A stretch of DNA of 64,000 nt, taken from contig CM060465.1 in assembly GCA_030544235.1 (NCBI GenBank), positions 34,563,488 through 34,627,487 on the forward strand, in the 5' to 3' direction. The translations under genes were made by a program, and so were the position numbers. The DNA is from Lepturacanthus savala. Lineage: Eukaryota; Chordata; Actinopteri; Scombriformes; Trichiuridae. Below, piece by piece: positions 1 to 12,984 of this stretch (its first letter is position 1; every line of letters begins with the position of its first letter). The notes below the pieces were generated by a model, which was not told the origin of the DNA, did no database searches, and saw nothing but the letters and a program-made list of their open reading frames with translations.

Positions 1-90
1 AACCAACTATTCTGATAAACTATTGAATTAATCTTCATTTATATCCTCAATTACTATAATATATAATCCACTAACCTGACAGACAACTTC

Positions 91-985
91 AGATTAATCA
101 ACTATTTTAATAATCGATTTGAGTCATTTTTAAGAAGAAAATGTCCAAATTCTCTGGTTCCAGCTTCTCTTCTCTGATTATTTCCTGGTTTCTTTAGTCT
201 CTATAATAATAAACTGATGACTGAAACTTCACAGGATCTAGAACGGAACCCTGAGGAACCCCACATTTGATTTGAGTCATTTTTAAGAAGAAAATGTCCA
301 AATTCTCTGGTTCCAGCTTCTCTTCTCTCATTATTTCCTGTTTTTTAGCCTATGATCTTTGGGTTGTGGACAAAAAAAGACATTTTAGGTTGAATCTTCA
401 GCTTTAGAAACACTGATCAACATTTATTGAATCAAACAACTAATCGATTAATCAACTAATCATTGCAGTTCTACTCATGATAGCTTAAAAGTTTGATTTT
501 ATAGACTCAGTGATAATCTGTCTATGTAAAATATTACCAATAATTAAATAGTAGTCTGATGTGTAGTTCTACTGGTTATAAATTAGGATTTTTAGGAATA
601 AAATGTAAAAATTCTCTGGTCCAAGTTGTTAAATATGATTTTTTTCTTAGTCAACAACTAATTGATTAATTGACCGTCAGTGATGGTCATTAGTTGCAGC
701 CTTAGTCTCTATAATGTAGAGAATGAGGAAGTGATTTTTGGCCATAGTTGTAGAAACATATGAAATAGAGCTGCAACGATTAGTCGATTAATTGATTAGT
801 TGCCAACAATAATAATCGATTTGAGTCATTTTTAAGTAGAAAATGTCTAAATTCTCTGGTTCCAGCTTCTCTTCTCTGATTATTTCCTGGTTTCTTTAGT
901 CTCTATAATAATAAACTGATGATCTTTGGACAAAAAGACATTTTAGGTTGAATCATCAGCTTTAGGAAACACTGATCCACGTTTT
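91..985 (+). mobile_element. Composite TIR transposon cluster (core-insert-core-linker-core)
   Basis: Two cores (about 91-219 and 270-474) flank a 50-bp insert (220-268). A linker (475-600), a degenerate core (600-690), another linker (690-768) and a core starting AGAGCTGCAACGATTAGTCG at 767 follow. Core landmarks are TGAGTCATTTTTAAGAAGAA, AAATTCTCTGGTTCCAGC and ATTTTAGGTTGAATC. The first 53 bases of the window recur at 31098-31152. No transposase; non-autonomous. Confidence 0.75.
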
Positions 986-1640
986 ACACCAACTTAATAA
1001 GCGATAGATATCAGAATAGTGTATATTCCTGTTTGGAGGCATCTGGATATAATTCCTCCACCTTGCACATTTAAACAGTGATAAAAAAAACTACCCCAAA
1101 CAAAACAAGACAGCAAATGCATAACAGAAACGTTGCATAGAGGACGACGGCCTGATTAAATTAAAATTCGGGCCCAGATATCATGAAATCACAACAGAAC
1201 TGAGATGTATAATTACAGACAGTGGTGGCACGGTTGTGCCCAGGGCACGGTGTGTTCAGCCAAGCCGGATTCCGGTAAAATGCGTCCGTGAGATGACACA
1301 ACACATTCAGCTCAGACTCAGGATGTGCCAGAGCTGCCGAACCGCTTCCTGTCGGGCTGCCCGGGCCCAGAATGTCAGGGAATGTCATCCGGATCAAAGC
1401 AAGAAGGCCATTATGGAGCCATTAGCATCAACATGGAATAACAAGGGTAATCCAGGCTTGATGAAACCAGGATGTGTGCGTGTGTTAGTGAGTGTTTGGT
1501 CATGGTCAGATGCTCCAGAGGTTTAAACAACTCTGAATTTTGGAAATTTGAACATAATTTGAATATGGGGAATAAACCTGTGCAATAAAACAATACCAGT
1601 ATATCATCAATGCTCCTCCTTGACTCATAAACATCATAAT
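986..1640. other. Unassigned intergenic sequence
   Basis: Contains short open frames on both strands near 1160-1590 in a GC-richer patch; none resembles a known protein. I see no repeat structure. Confidence 0.5.
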
Positions 1641-2400
1641 TCTATTGATAATGGAAGCAAAGTTTAATATAAAGTCGTCACATTCAGCCTTTTTCCTTCT
1701 GGTCATTATTAAAAATAGATTAAAAATGGACAATAATCATCGAAATATTTTATATCGCTTTAGTTATATCACCACCTTTACACGTACGTATTAAAAGTAG
1801 GTCATTAACATAAAATTCCCCCAAATATTTAAAAGAAAATCAATAATTATAAATATTGATCAATTCTAACCTGGTGTGAACATTAGTTTTTTAATATTCT
1901 AATCTATTATGAGCAGTATTTTTAATATTCTAACCTGTTATGGACATTTTTTTTAAATGTTTTTGGTGTTTTTTAGGATGTTTTGTTATGTTTTTTACAG
2001 TGTGTAGACCGAATTTAAATATCACACTGCCCCTAGTGGCCAGAACATATATACAACTTTTTGGTCCATTGGTAGGTTTTATTATAAGCATTTTTGGTCA
2101 AAATATTAATAATAATTATTCAAATATATATGACCATTAATTTTAATATTCTAACCTGGTGTGGACATTATTTTTTAATATTATAACCTATTATGGACAT
2201 TATTTGTAATATTCTAACCTGTTATGGAGATTATTATGTGTAAAACATTAATTTTAGGATGTTTTGTTATGTTTTTTACAGTGTGTATGATTGAATTTAA
2301 ATGTCACACTGCCCCTAGTGGCCAGAACATATATACAACTTTTTGGTCCATTGGTAGGTTTTATTCTAAGCATTTTTGGTCAAAATATTAATAATTATTA
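1640..2400. repeat. AT-rich repeat with a duplicated ~147-bp unit
   Basis: Two near-identical direct copies, 1974-2120 and 2255-2400, contain CACTGCCCCTAGTGGCCAGA and end in GGTCAAAATATTAATAA. They are separated and preceded by shorter repeats of TAATATTCTAACCTG...TGGACATTA. The CCCCTAGTGGCC motif occurs in fish interspersed repeats. This looks like a local tandem duplication with a spacer. Confidence 0.75.
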
Positions 2401-4030
2401 GCAGAAAACTTTCTGTAAAATGCTTGTGTGTTTATTTGAAGAAGGATCAAACCTCCTAATGAAAAGCTAATAAATGCAGGTTGGTGAAGGAAGTGTGTCG
2501 TGTATCTTCCATCTAAGGCTCCGATCGGGAATGTTGGTTCACTTCCTCTCTACCTTCTGTATGTGACTGTAATTACAGGCCTGGACATTTCCTGGACCCG
2601 TTTACAGTGCTAACAGAGTGATAGGGCCCCTCTGTGAGCTATTTTCAACCGTACTCGGCCGAGCTGAAGCCAAGATAAATGTAGATTTCTCTGATAAATG
2701 AAGGATTAGGAAGTATATGTTTAATAAAGCTTCACCTACAGTTTGTTTGCTTGTCCCGTTGCCAGAAAGATTCATGCAGGAGTCTGTGCTGCTGCATAAT
2801 TGAAAACTATCAGGTATCAAATGAACAGCCACAATCCAGGTGTGTGTAAAAGTAACTGCTTGCACTTTCTTTTTTTTTTTTTTTTTTGCAGGAATGCCGA
2901 GACTTGAGAAAACATTTTTTCGTGCACCTTTTTAGCGAAGGTGGAGGGGGGGAATGAAAACAACGTGGAATGAATGCAGGGCCTCAGAGCCCAGTCCGGC
3001 ATGTGCTGACGAGAGCCAGAGACCAGGACTAATCCCTGGTCCAGGTCTCGGGATCCGGCACACAAGCACTCGCATACATGCAGAAATGCCTGCTCATGCA
3101 CACAGGCTTCCACCAAACTGCTAATGGTGCTCACGGTGCTTTTTCAAGCTCATTTAATTATTATCCAAGCAGGCGGTCAGCTGTAGCCACTGGTGGAATT
3201 TAAAGGCCCAATACGCAACTTTTCTGGACTCAAACTGACTAAATCTATGTTAAATATATTGTTGAGTTGTATTTTATTCATTCACAAATATTTCCAAAGA
3301 AACACCAGATTTTTACAATACACTTTTTTACCCAATTACTAAGCTAATTTTCACATTAGTTCAGGTAGCAGTAGTGAACAGCATCAGACAATGATTTTTA
3401 ACATAAAACTGATTTATTCAGTGTTTTTATATGAGTTTAATCAGCAGTTTTAATCCTTAATGCTGTTCAGTAGGTTTATATTCCTCAAAACTTACTGAAC
3501 GATGTTAAGTAAAAACTGTTGGAATCAAAATGTGGAGAAAACTACAATTCCCATGATTCAACTCTATAATCAGAATCAGATTATTGGCCAAATAAACTGC
3601 TGCTTATGCATCTTTCAATCTTAACAAAAGACCAATAAAACCCAATGAATGGGAACATTTTAAGTGAAAGACTTTTACTTGCAGTCGGTTTATCTTTCAC
3701 TCCTATTTTTACTTTCTTGTAAGCGTCAACACCAACGTTAAGCGACAGATTAAAGTCTTTGCGACGTCATTGTTGTGTGAAAGTAAAACATGAGTTTGAA
3801 CATTCCTCCCGACAAAGTGAACATCTGCTGAAAGTTTGGCGGTTTTGGAGAAACATTCCAACAAGGTGATGCCTGGATGATGACACACGGGGATTCTGAG
3901 AATTCTTTGTTTCTGCGGGATGAAGTCATGAAATCACTCTGGTTCCAGACCCTCCAAGGACCAGAATCTGCATTCAGGCTACTGTTAAAACCTCCAGAAG
4001 CAGACTGACATGTGGTTGCTTGTAGTAAAG
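2401..4030. other. Unassigned intergenic sequence
   Basis: An oligo-T run at 2870-2887 and ordinary AT-rich DNA. No coding exon or repeat family recognised. Confidence 0.5.
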
Positions 4031-4790
4031 TCCACCTAAACTGAGACCAAGACACTAACAAGACCAGAGAGTATCAAGACTAAGACAAAGACCAAGACAG
4101 ACCATGTCAAGACTAAGACCAGCGGAGCGCAAGACTGAGACAAAAAAGTGGCGACAAGTGTTCTCAAGAACAAAAGTCTAGTGGTCGGTAACAAATTCAC
4201 ATCACAAACCACTTAAACCGAAACCAAGACACGACCAAGACCAGAGAGTATCGAGACCAAGACAGACCACATCAAGACACAAGAGCGTTTGAGGTCAAGA
4301 CCGAGAACAAAAAAGAAAAAAGGTAGAGGAGGACCAATACACCACCATGACAGTAAAATGCATGTGATTGGTACCACATGAAGCGTGAGACCAAGAACCC
4401 CGAGACCAAGACCAAAGACTGTCAAGGCTGTAACAAGATCAAGACCAATAAAAGAGGTCTCAAGGACTACCAGTCTAGTTGTCGGTAACAAATCCATATC
4501 ACAAACCACTTGTAGTCAAGATTGCCTAAACCGACATGAAGACACTACCAAGACCAGGTATTAGGACCAAGGACAAGGTCCTGTAATGATGTAATAATAA
4601 TATCCAAGTAACAAGAAAAGGTGTGCATGTCTGCCAAATCACTCCTATACTGCCCTGCCAGCCCGAGACCAAGACCAAAGACTGTGGAGGCCATGACAAG
4701 ACCAAAACCACAATAAAGTGGTCTCAAGAACGACAAGTCTAGTGGTTGGTACCAAATTCACATCACAAACCACTTGAATTTGCCCTCCGT
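4031..4790. repeat. Degenerate tandem array rich in GACCAAGAC
   Basis: The + strand is a run of variants of GAGACCAAGACCA. A longer unit recurs: GTGGTCGGTAACAAATTCAC near 4181, a variant near 4476, and GTGGTTGGTACCAAATTCAC near 4742, each followed by ATCACAAACCACTT. Spacing is about 265-300 bp, so this is a higher-order tandem repeat of about 2.5 units. The long - strand frames here are a consequence of the repeat. Confidence 0.7.
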
Positions 4791-5939
4791 GGAACCCTTT
4801 CTCGGAATTGTTTCTCTTTGATAACAGCAGCCTGGATGTCTGGGATCAGCTTGACTGACCAGGACCCGGCAGGACCAGGACCAGAGACCATAAAGCATCC
4901 CCTTTATTCATCAGAGAACGCAGTCTGTGGGTCTGAGTGGGAGCTGGACTCCAGCTCACTGGTTGCTCCTCCCTTGACCTCGGCACATGCATTTTTTTGC
5001 ACAGATGAGGAACTATTTGGTATGCAGCTTATGATAATCTGATGAGTTAAGGATATAAGGTTCAAATTTCCTCCTAAATGTGGGCAACTGTGGATCTGAA
5101 ACACAGATTTGTCTGTTTTCTCACCGCGAATATCTTCAGATTCTTGACCAGACATGTTTCTTCGTAGCACAACGTTCTTTCTTCTTCTTCTGATTTGTCT
5201 TCTTCCCACATCGCAGCAGTAACAGATCCATATAAAAAGTGAGCTGACTCGCCTCATTTCAATCACTGAGCAGTTCATTAAAAACCCTCCCGCGCAAGGA
5301 CACGCAGGGAATTCCTCTCCTCTGAGTTCTGTTGTGACCTAAATACAAGACCACACCTATGAGAATGGAAACATGAGCTTTACAGAGCCGCATGTAGGAA
5401 AGTATATTCCTCAAAGTGAAACCATATGACTCAATGCCTCGCTATGTTTTTTAGCTGCAGCATCGAAGCAGCGAAAGGGGAAACACACGACTCCTCTCAA
5501 AGCCCATTGAAGAGTTTATTATGGGCTTCGCACCTTCTGGGTTATTAATGTGGTGTCCCCTGGATCCTGGGGTGAGGACAGATGAGGTTCAGGCCACGTT
5601 TTTTGCCGCCAGTCGCCGTGTTTACATATTTTACAAAGACGTTTGAAAAATTACTGTCAAACGCTGTAAAAGCAGCAAAAAGCCACCATGTGAGTTCAGC
5701 TTCTTTGCAGCAGCAGAAGAGTCTGAGCTCAAGGGTCCTGGGCAAAGTCAAAATATCTGTGGGTAATATATGTGCACCCAGTTGTTTGGGAAAAAGCCAT
5801 GCTGGTAGTGACAGTGGTGGGATTATTAAAGGATTAGTTCCACATTTTGGCAAAGATTCTTAGATTCAGGTGAGAAGAAGGATATCGGCCTAGTGACTAG
5901 ATCTGGGCAGTAAAATTAAAACTAATCAATGTATATCTT
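4791..5939. other. Unassigned intergenic sequence
   Basis: Includes a TTC-rich stretch near 5175-5200. Open frames near 4746-5042 and 5582-5863 show no recognisable protein or splice context. Confidence 0.5.
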
Positions 5940-6658
5940 CCATATCCAATAGGTTGATTAATGTCTTTGTCCAGACCAACAGTCCACAACCCAAAGATCA
6001 TCAGTTTACTATTATAGAGACTAAAGAAATCAGGAAATAATCAGAGAAGAGAAGCTGGAACCAGAGAATTTGGACATTTTCCTCTTAAAAAATGACTCAA
6101 ATCAAATGTGGGGTTCCTCAGGGTTCCGTTCTAGATCCTGTGAAGTTTCAGTCGTCAGTTTACTATTATAGAGACTAAAGAAACCAGGAAATAATCAGAG
6201 AAGAGAAGCTGGAACCAGAGAATTTGGACATTTTCATCCTTAAATCGATTTATCGATTATCTAAATAGTTGGTGATTAATGTAATGGTTGACGAACGAAT
6301 CAATTAATCGACTAATCGTTGCAGCTCTATTTTAGTTCATGCTAACAAATACATCTTTCTAATATTGAACCCAAAAATCACTTTCTCATTATCTACATTA
6401 TAGACGTTACAGCTGTAACTAATGACTATTAGTTTTTTTGATTCATAAAATGGTAAAATGTCAATCACTGTTTCCCAAAGTTGAAAATTCAACCTAAAAT
6501 GTCTAAAATTGTCCAAAATCATCAGTTTATTATTATAGAGACTAAAGAAACCAGAAAATAATCAGAGAAGAGAAGCTGGAACCAGAGAATTGACTTAAAT
6601 CGATTTATCAATTATCTAAATAGTTGGTGATTAACATGATATTAACGTCGTGGCTCTA
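5940..6658 (-). mobile_element. TIR transposon pair, inverted orientation
   Basis: The first copy (to GTTGCAGCTCT near 6329) contains the ~50-bp insert at 6103-6153 between two cores. A linker (6331-6408, CCCAAAAATCACTTTCTCAT) joins a second, shorter copy at 6410-6658. The same linker recurs between copies at 23356-23437 and, inverted, at 690-768. Confidence 0.75.
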
Positions 6659-7544
6659 ATATCCACATCATCTATACAATAAGAAAATGGTTCAATATAA
6701 TATTGATAGTTTCAATCAAGGTTTGTGTAAAACTAATACATCCTTGGTTCATTAACATCATGTTTCTATTGATAATGAATCAATATTAAGCCTCTACATG
6801 TCTGTATTAAAAGTAGGTCATTAAGCATAAAATGCTATAAAATATTGAAAGAAACGCATCAATATTTAGCAACATCAACAAATTCTGAACAATAGGCTTT
6901 TTTTAACATCACCATCTCTACTAGTGACACATTATTTTTAGCCAAACCCAAAGGGAATAAACAGATTTCCCCAAATATTGTTGGCAAACAGGATGTCGGC
7001 CACAATTTTAGCACAAAAAAATGAAGATTATAAAATATTCAGTGCTGGTTGTTGGGTGAATAGAGATTTCAGCTGCGAAGCAGAAAGGAATTTTACATAG
7101 TTTCTCATTTTCTGTGCACACGGACCAGTGCGTTTGGGAACAATTGAGCCTTTGGTTGTATGTGACGACCTCTCAGTCACAGGTCTGGTTCCATTAGTCG
7201 TCGGTGGCGTTCCATTTGTCATCGTGGTCCCTGGTCTATTAAACGGGCGACTGCAGACGCCGAGGCTGAGTCACGCTACAACCCTCCTCCTCTGCTTTAT
7301 CGCTGAGCTCACGTCTATTAAGACACATTCACCATCTGCAAACCAGCGGCTCCTATTTCATCCAGTTGTTTCTCCACTTGGCTCAAGAAACTCTGACAAA
7401 CCAGAGGATGGTTTTTATTAAACATGCCTGATTTATTTAACTTTGTGAGAGCAGCCAAACAGAAAGAGAGAGAACAAACTACAAAAACTATTGAGTCTTT
7501 AAAGTCTAAAGGCTCCAGGTTCTAACAACTAGGTTTTTACTAGA
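6659..7544. other. Unassigned intergenic sequence
   Basis: AT-rich to 7020, then mixed. A Thr/Gly-rich open frame on the - strand (7028-7222) and its + strand partner (7128-7421) come from short GGTNCCATT-type repeats and have no clear homology. Confidence 0.45.
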
Positions 7545-8351
7545 GCTGCAACGATTCGTCGATTAGTTGCCAACTAATCGCTTTGATAATTGATTGTCAC
7601 GTCAACGCCGGCCTGACAACTTTACGACTTTCCTTGAGTTTGTGGTGAGAGATAATAACTCATCCGCTTTATTTATTTATTTTATGGGATGTGATTATGC
7701 CTGTTGGGGCGTTCAAGGCCTTTTTCTTATTTGAAGTTATGAGGATTTGAAGATTTTCTGAATCCGGAGGAGACAAATTGATACGATCACCAACGATTAC
7801 ATTCATCTTCAACTGTTATGATAATAGATTCAGCAATTTGAGTCACTTTTAAGAAGAAAATGTCCTAATTTTCTGGTTCCAGCTTCTCTTCTCTGATTAT
7901 TTCCTGGTTTCTTTAGTCTCTATAATAATAAACTGATGATCTTTGGTCTATTTATCTATTCAATCAATCGTTTCAATAATCAATAGATTAATCGACAGCC
8001 TTGCAGCCCTGATCTTGATTTGTTTATCATTTGGTTTATTTCTAGTTTCTTTTTTAACCTTAAAACTTTCTCTCGATTGACTAATTGTAGAGCTGCAACG
8101 ATTAGTTGATTAATCGATTAGTTGCCAACTATTACATTAATCGCCAATTATTTTGATAATCAATTAATTGATTTGAGACATTTTTAAGAAGAAAATGTCC
8201 AAGTTCTCTGGTTATTTTCTGATGATCTTTGGGTTCTGGACAAAAAAAGACATTTTAGGTTGAATCTTCAGCTTTGGGAAACAAACTAATTGATTAATCA
8301 TTTCAAAAATCAATGGATTAATCAACTATTGAAATAATCTTTAATTGCAGT
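7545..8351 (+). mobile_element. TIR transposon pair with linker
   Basis: Copy one starts AGAGCTGCAACGATTCGTCG near 7543 and carries about 200 bp of unrelated sequence (7600-7800) before its core. It ends near 8012. A linker (8012-8090, ATCATTTGGTTTATTTCTAG) leads to a second copy at 8090-8351. The linker recurs at 9916-10033 and, inverted, at 36800-36895. Confidence 0.75.
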
Positions 8352-8451
8352 TAGTTCCTAATTTTTACCACAATTTTGAACTGTTGTTTTTTTTAAAGCT
8401 AATTGATTTAAGTGTAAACTGAATGATTATTCTAAATAACATATGTAATGA

Positions 8452-8634
8452 TACACTGCAAAAAATGAAATCTCAGAAATTTCAGTACAATTAGACCAAC
8501 ATTGAGTCCAGTAGCAGATAAGTTAGATGATTTGATTCTGCCAGTGGACTGAGATGATTCTACTCAACGTTGGACTCATTTTTTACCAAAAACAAGACAT
8601 TTTCTCTTGTTGAGGTTATATTTTTTGCAGTGTA
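8452..8634. mobile_element. Short TIR element (MITE) with target-site duplication
   Basis: A 183-bp element with terminal inverted repeats ACACTGCAAAAAAT / ATTTTTTGCAGTGT, bracketed on both sides by ATGAT. That is a perfect 5-bp direct repeat consistent with a target-site duplication. Non-coding. The ACTGCAAAAAA terminus also occurs in fragments at about 9247, 11064 and 26929. Confidence 0.75.
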
Positions 8635-9521
8635 TGATTGCTTTAACTCCACACTTTGCATGAATACAACTCAAAATTAAACCAAACTTCCAATTCCAAC
8701 AGTTAGTGTCTCCAATCCTCCACGTTCGCTGCGTTTTCCAGCTTGTGCTACGGCGTTATATGAAGTATCAGAGAAGGGAAGCAGCAGGTTTTGAAGGTGG
8801 ACCTTCTCTTCGCCTGTAGCAGCCTGGCTGTCAGACGGAGGATGGATGAGCTGAAGTTAGTGTAGCGTGAGGAGGCGTTCGCTGCAGCCTCAGCTGACCT
8901 GACCCCCCTCAACCAGAGAGGATGTGGGTTGTTTGGTCACAGCTGGTGGACCAACATGGACCCCACAGAGACCAGATTGGATCAGGCCCCCCCCCCCCCC
9001 TTCTTCCCTCCAACATCAAATCCCCCGGTTGTGTTTTTATAATAGAACAAATCCGGCTGGTTATCTATAGAACTCTGTTGGTGTCCCAAATTGTGTACTT
9101 ACACAAATTTGAGTGTGGATCGTTCAAATGTCTGTAATCAGGGCTCCAACGGTTGGTTGTTGTCTCAAAAAAAAGTACTAGAAGAAGAAGCTGTCGAGTC
9201 ATTTCCAGTAAGGTTTGGGACAGAACTACCTTCTTGATTTTGAGTGCACTGCAAAAAAAGTAAAAGAATGACAAGAAAATCTCAACCCCTAAAGGGACAT
9301 AGAGGAAAAAAAATAAACATTTCAGGTTTGCAGCATAAAGTTTCATGAGATGTTGTGTTGCACAAATCTTTGATTGGTGATTTTGGGCTATACAAGTGAA
9401 ATTGACTTGAATTGAACTCTTCTAGGAGTTAGCATGTTTAAAATAGCTAGCTAGAAAGCTAATCTTACCATATGTGCATTGTCGGCTACAGCGTGAAGTT
9501 GCTAGCTTTGGTGCGGAAGAG
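8635..9521. other. Unassigned intergenic sequence
   Basis: Contains a 14-C homopolymer at 8987-9000. No gene seen. Confidence 0.45.
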
Positions 9522-10230
9522 TCATTTTTGAGAAGAAAATGTCTAAATTCTCTGGTTCCAGCTTCTCTTCTCTGATTATTTCCTGGTTTCTTTATTCTCT
9601 GTAATAATAAACTGACGACTGAAACTTCACAGGATCTAGAACGGAACCCTGAGGAACCCCACATTTGATTTGAGTCATTTTTAAGAGGAAAATGTCCAAA
9701 TTCTCTGGTTCCAGCTTCTCTTCTTTGATTATTTCCTGGTTTCTTTAGTCTCTATAATAATAAACTGATGATCTTTGGGTTGTGGACAAAAAAAAAATAC
9801 ATTTTAGGTTGAATCTTCATCTTTGGAAAACACTAATCGACATTTTTCCCCAAATTAATCATTTCAATAATCAATAAATTAATCAACTATCAAAGTAGTC
9901 ATTGGTTTCGGCCCTGATCTTGATCATTTGGTTTATTCCTAGTTTCTTTCTCGATTTTGTACAATTTATTATTTTCTAATTTACTTTTCAGCATTTTCTT
10001 AAAACATAAATTGTCTGTTAATTGACTTATTGCAGAGCTGCAATGATTAATCGATTAATTGACATCTTACATTAATTGGTCTACATTACATTTTAGGTTG
10101 AATATTCAGCTTTGGGAAACAATGATCAATATTTTATACCTTTAATCAATTTAATTGTTTCAGGAATCAAAAAAACAATGGAATGTCAAAATAGTTGCAG
10201 CCCTAATGGACTTTATATTGTGTTTGGTTA
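9522..10230 (+). mobile_element. Composite TIR transposon unit, ~710 bp
   Basis: Order: core, insert (9617-9670), core, linker (9916-10033), then a short copy starting AGAGCTGCAATGATTAATCG at 10034 and ending TTGCAGCCCTA near 10206. The whole order, including the insert and linker, is repeated in inverted orientation at 36610-37345. Non-autonomous. Confidence 0.75.
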
Positions 10231-11094
10231 TTCATAAAACAACTTCTATAATAGTAATATGATGATCTTTGGGTTGAGGACTGATGATGATCCAACCTAC
10301 TAATCAATTAATTAACTGTCAAAATAGTCATTAACCCTCGTATCTGGAACCAGAAAATGATTTTTTGGTACAGTTTCAGGAAAATCTATTTGCAGTATTT
10401 GCATAAACTTAAATAGAGCTGCAATGATTAGTTGCATAATTAGCCTATTAATAAATATGAGCAACTGTAGGTAACAGCATAAAGTTTATAGATGTTGTGC
10501 AGAACTATTTGCATTTCTATTTTCTCTTATTTGTCCTTTTAGGGACAATCGCTGCTTAGCTTTACTCATGTTTTTTAAACACAGCTATTATATTAAACAC
10601 CTGCAGCAGGAACATTTTACAAAACCATAGCGACTCTGACGCATGGAGTTAACAATCTGCTTTTTGCACGTTTCTTCCCCACATAGTGTGTGTTCCCTCT
10701 CATTTACACACACACACAGCCCAGAACTATGCTACTGACCACGTGTGGAAACAACAGGTGGAGGTGACTCACGTCTGTTGAACTGCGGCTCAATGACAGC
10801 GCTGAGGTCCACTCATCGTCTGGTTTACAGGTGACATCTGTCTGGTTTTGTGCTGCAGCATCACTGTAATAACACACCAGGACACACATGGTTTTCCTCT
10901 GATAACTTATTGTTGTCATCCAGGCTGCAGGAAGATCTCACAGTGACAAAACGCTGCTTTCATGTGCAGATCAGCAGCTGTAAAGACGTGTAGTTTAATT
11001 AAAGCGGTTCAGGATGTTGATGTCAGCTGGGAGTAGATACAACAACTGTTTCAGATTATCTAACGCTGCAAAAAATGACTTTTTGGTAGGTTTT
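10231..11094. other. Mostly unassigned intergenic sequence
   Basis: A partial transposon end (GAGCTGCAATGATTAGTTGC near 10415) and a short (CA)n near 10706. No gene recognised. Confidence 0.45.
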
Positions 11095-11420
11095 TGATAA
11101 GCAATTAATGGATTTGAGTCATTTTTAAAGAAGAAAATGTCCAAATTCTCTGGTTCCAGCTTCTCTTCTCTGATTATTTCCTGGTTTCTTTAATCTTCTA
11201 TATAAGGAAACTGACAACTGAAACTTCACAGGATCTAGAACGGAACCCTGAGGAACCCCACATTTGATTTGAGTCATTTTTAAGAAGAAAATGTCCAACT
11301 TCTCTGGTTCCAGCTTCTCTTCTCTGGTTATTTCCTGTTTTTTTAGTCTCTATAATAATAAACTGATGATCTTTGGACAAAAAAAGACATTTTAGGTTGA
11401 ATCTTCAGCCTCAGTCAATC
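11095..11420 (+). mobile_element. TIR transposon copy with insert
   Basis: Core, ~50-bp insert (11217-11270), core; both termini are missing or decayed. Same family as at 91-985. Confidence 0.75.
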
Positions 11421-11955
11421 TTAAATCTGAAATGACTGACACAAAAATATTGCATCTGTAAATTTAATATAAAATGATATGCAATAGAAGACTATCCATT
11501 AATCAATCATCAGAATATGTGAAAACCAATTGATTAATTGTATCTTTAATATTTATTCATGGCTCTTAAAGCAAATGGATCATGTTGAATGTAGAATAAT
11601 GACGATAAAATTCAATAAAAGCTTCAAAATATGTGGGAAAATGTCTTATTATCAGTTCATTAAATGATATAAAATGTCCAGAAACTAAATTCTCCCTGAG
11701 CAACGGGAAACAAAAAATCGGATAAATAAAAACAAGGGGAATAATAAAAGCAGCAAATGATTGATGCATTTCATCAGCAGGTCACAATCCATCAGTGTTT
11801 CCTGTGTCACCATCACCCGCTGCTCATTTCCAACAAAAATCTAATTTTCTTGCGCATGGCAGCTTTTGGGAGTGAGTCATAAATATTATAATAGTGTTTG
11901 TGTCCGGAACGTCACAGCAGACTGGATGTTAATGGAGGAGCCTGACCCTCGCTGG

Positions 11956-11991
<36 letters not shown>

Positions 11992-12950
11992 AAAAGCAAT
12001 ACAACAGGACCCTTCAAATACCTTCAACTGGAACAAGGTTACAAGGACTTAAACACACACACACACACACATTCAGGATCAAACGGCGGCCATTGTTTCC
12101 TCAGATATCAGATTCATGTAATCCTCTGGTCAGGTGTCAGTTTCCGAAGGTTAAGTGTGTGTTTTTGGAAGCTGATCTCCAGGGAAAGTCCTTTTTTTTT
12201 GGACTAATTACATGGATCCGTCGCTCTAAGGCCACGATTTTTAACTCTTAACGAGCAGGAATCACACAATGGAAATGGAAATGTGACCGTCCTTAATGCC
12301 TCCATCGTTAGGAAAAGCCGAGAAGCTGCACACATGCTCCGCTTTGCTTTTATTGTCCCAAACTCATTAAATCCTCAGTGAGTAAAGAAACGAAGCCAGA
12401 CAAACGTCCACGAGGCTAATTAGCAAAGCGGTGATTGACAGGTCTCGTTATGCATCCAATGCCAAATTTTGTGCTTGTGACTTTATGTAAAACAGACATG
12501 TCACCAGCTTCTATTCCAGGCTGCTTTTGTCAAATCACCCATCTGGTCTTCACTTTACCACCATCACAAATTATGAAGGAAGCAGACAGCTTGGATGTAG
12601 GATTTCCTTTTTAAATGGAGAGAATGGTTGAAATTCAGTTTCCTGAATAAAAAAAATACACAAACACCAACAAAAGGAGAAATGATGAGATTCTTTAAGG
12701 AGAATTCACGACTGTCAAAGTTTAAATAATAAGAAAATTGATTCATAAGCACTAGAATAAGACATTTTACAAAAATATACTATATAAGATATATAAGTGA
12801 TGGATAAATAGTAATATCTCTAAGTGTAATGATGCAAAAAATAATTATATTAGTTATAGATTCATCCATCATTCCTATCAATAGCATATCACCAATTTAA
12901 TTATTGGTAATTAATGATAACTCAATGATGATGATGGAATGATGAGCTTC
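11421..12950. other. Unassigned sequence with microsatellites
   Basis: (GT)n at 11958-11990 and (AC)n at 12053-12071 give long artificial frames. The remainder is AT-rich with no recognised feature. Confidence 0.55.
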
Positions 12951-12984
12951 TTTAAAGATAATTAATTCTACAAAAAATAGTCAT

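Noticed and set aside
7028..7421. Thr/Gly-rich - strand frame and its antisense partner, mucin-like in look
   Set aside because: Short internal repeats explain the composition. There is no convincing splice context or homologue I can name.
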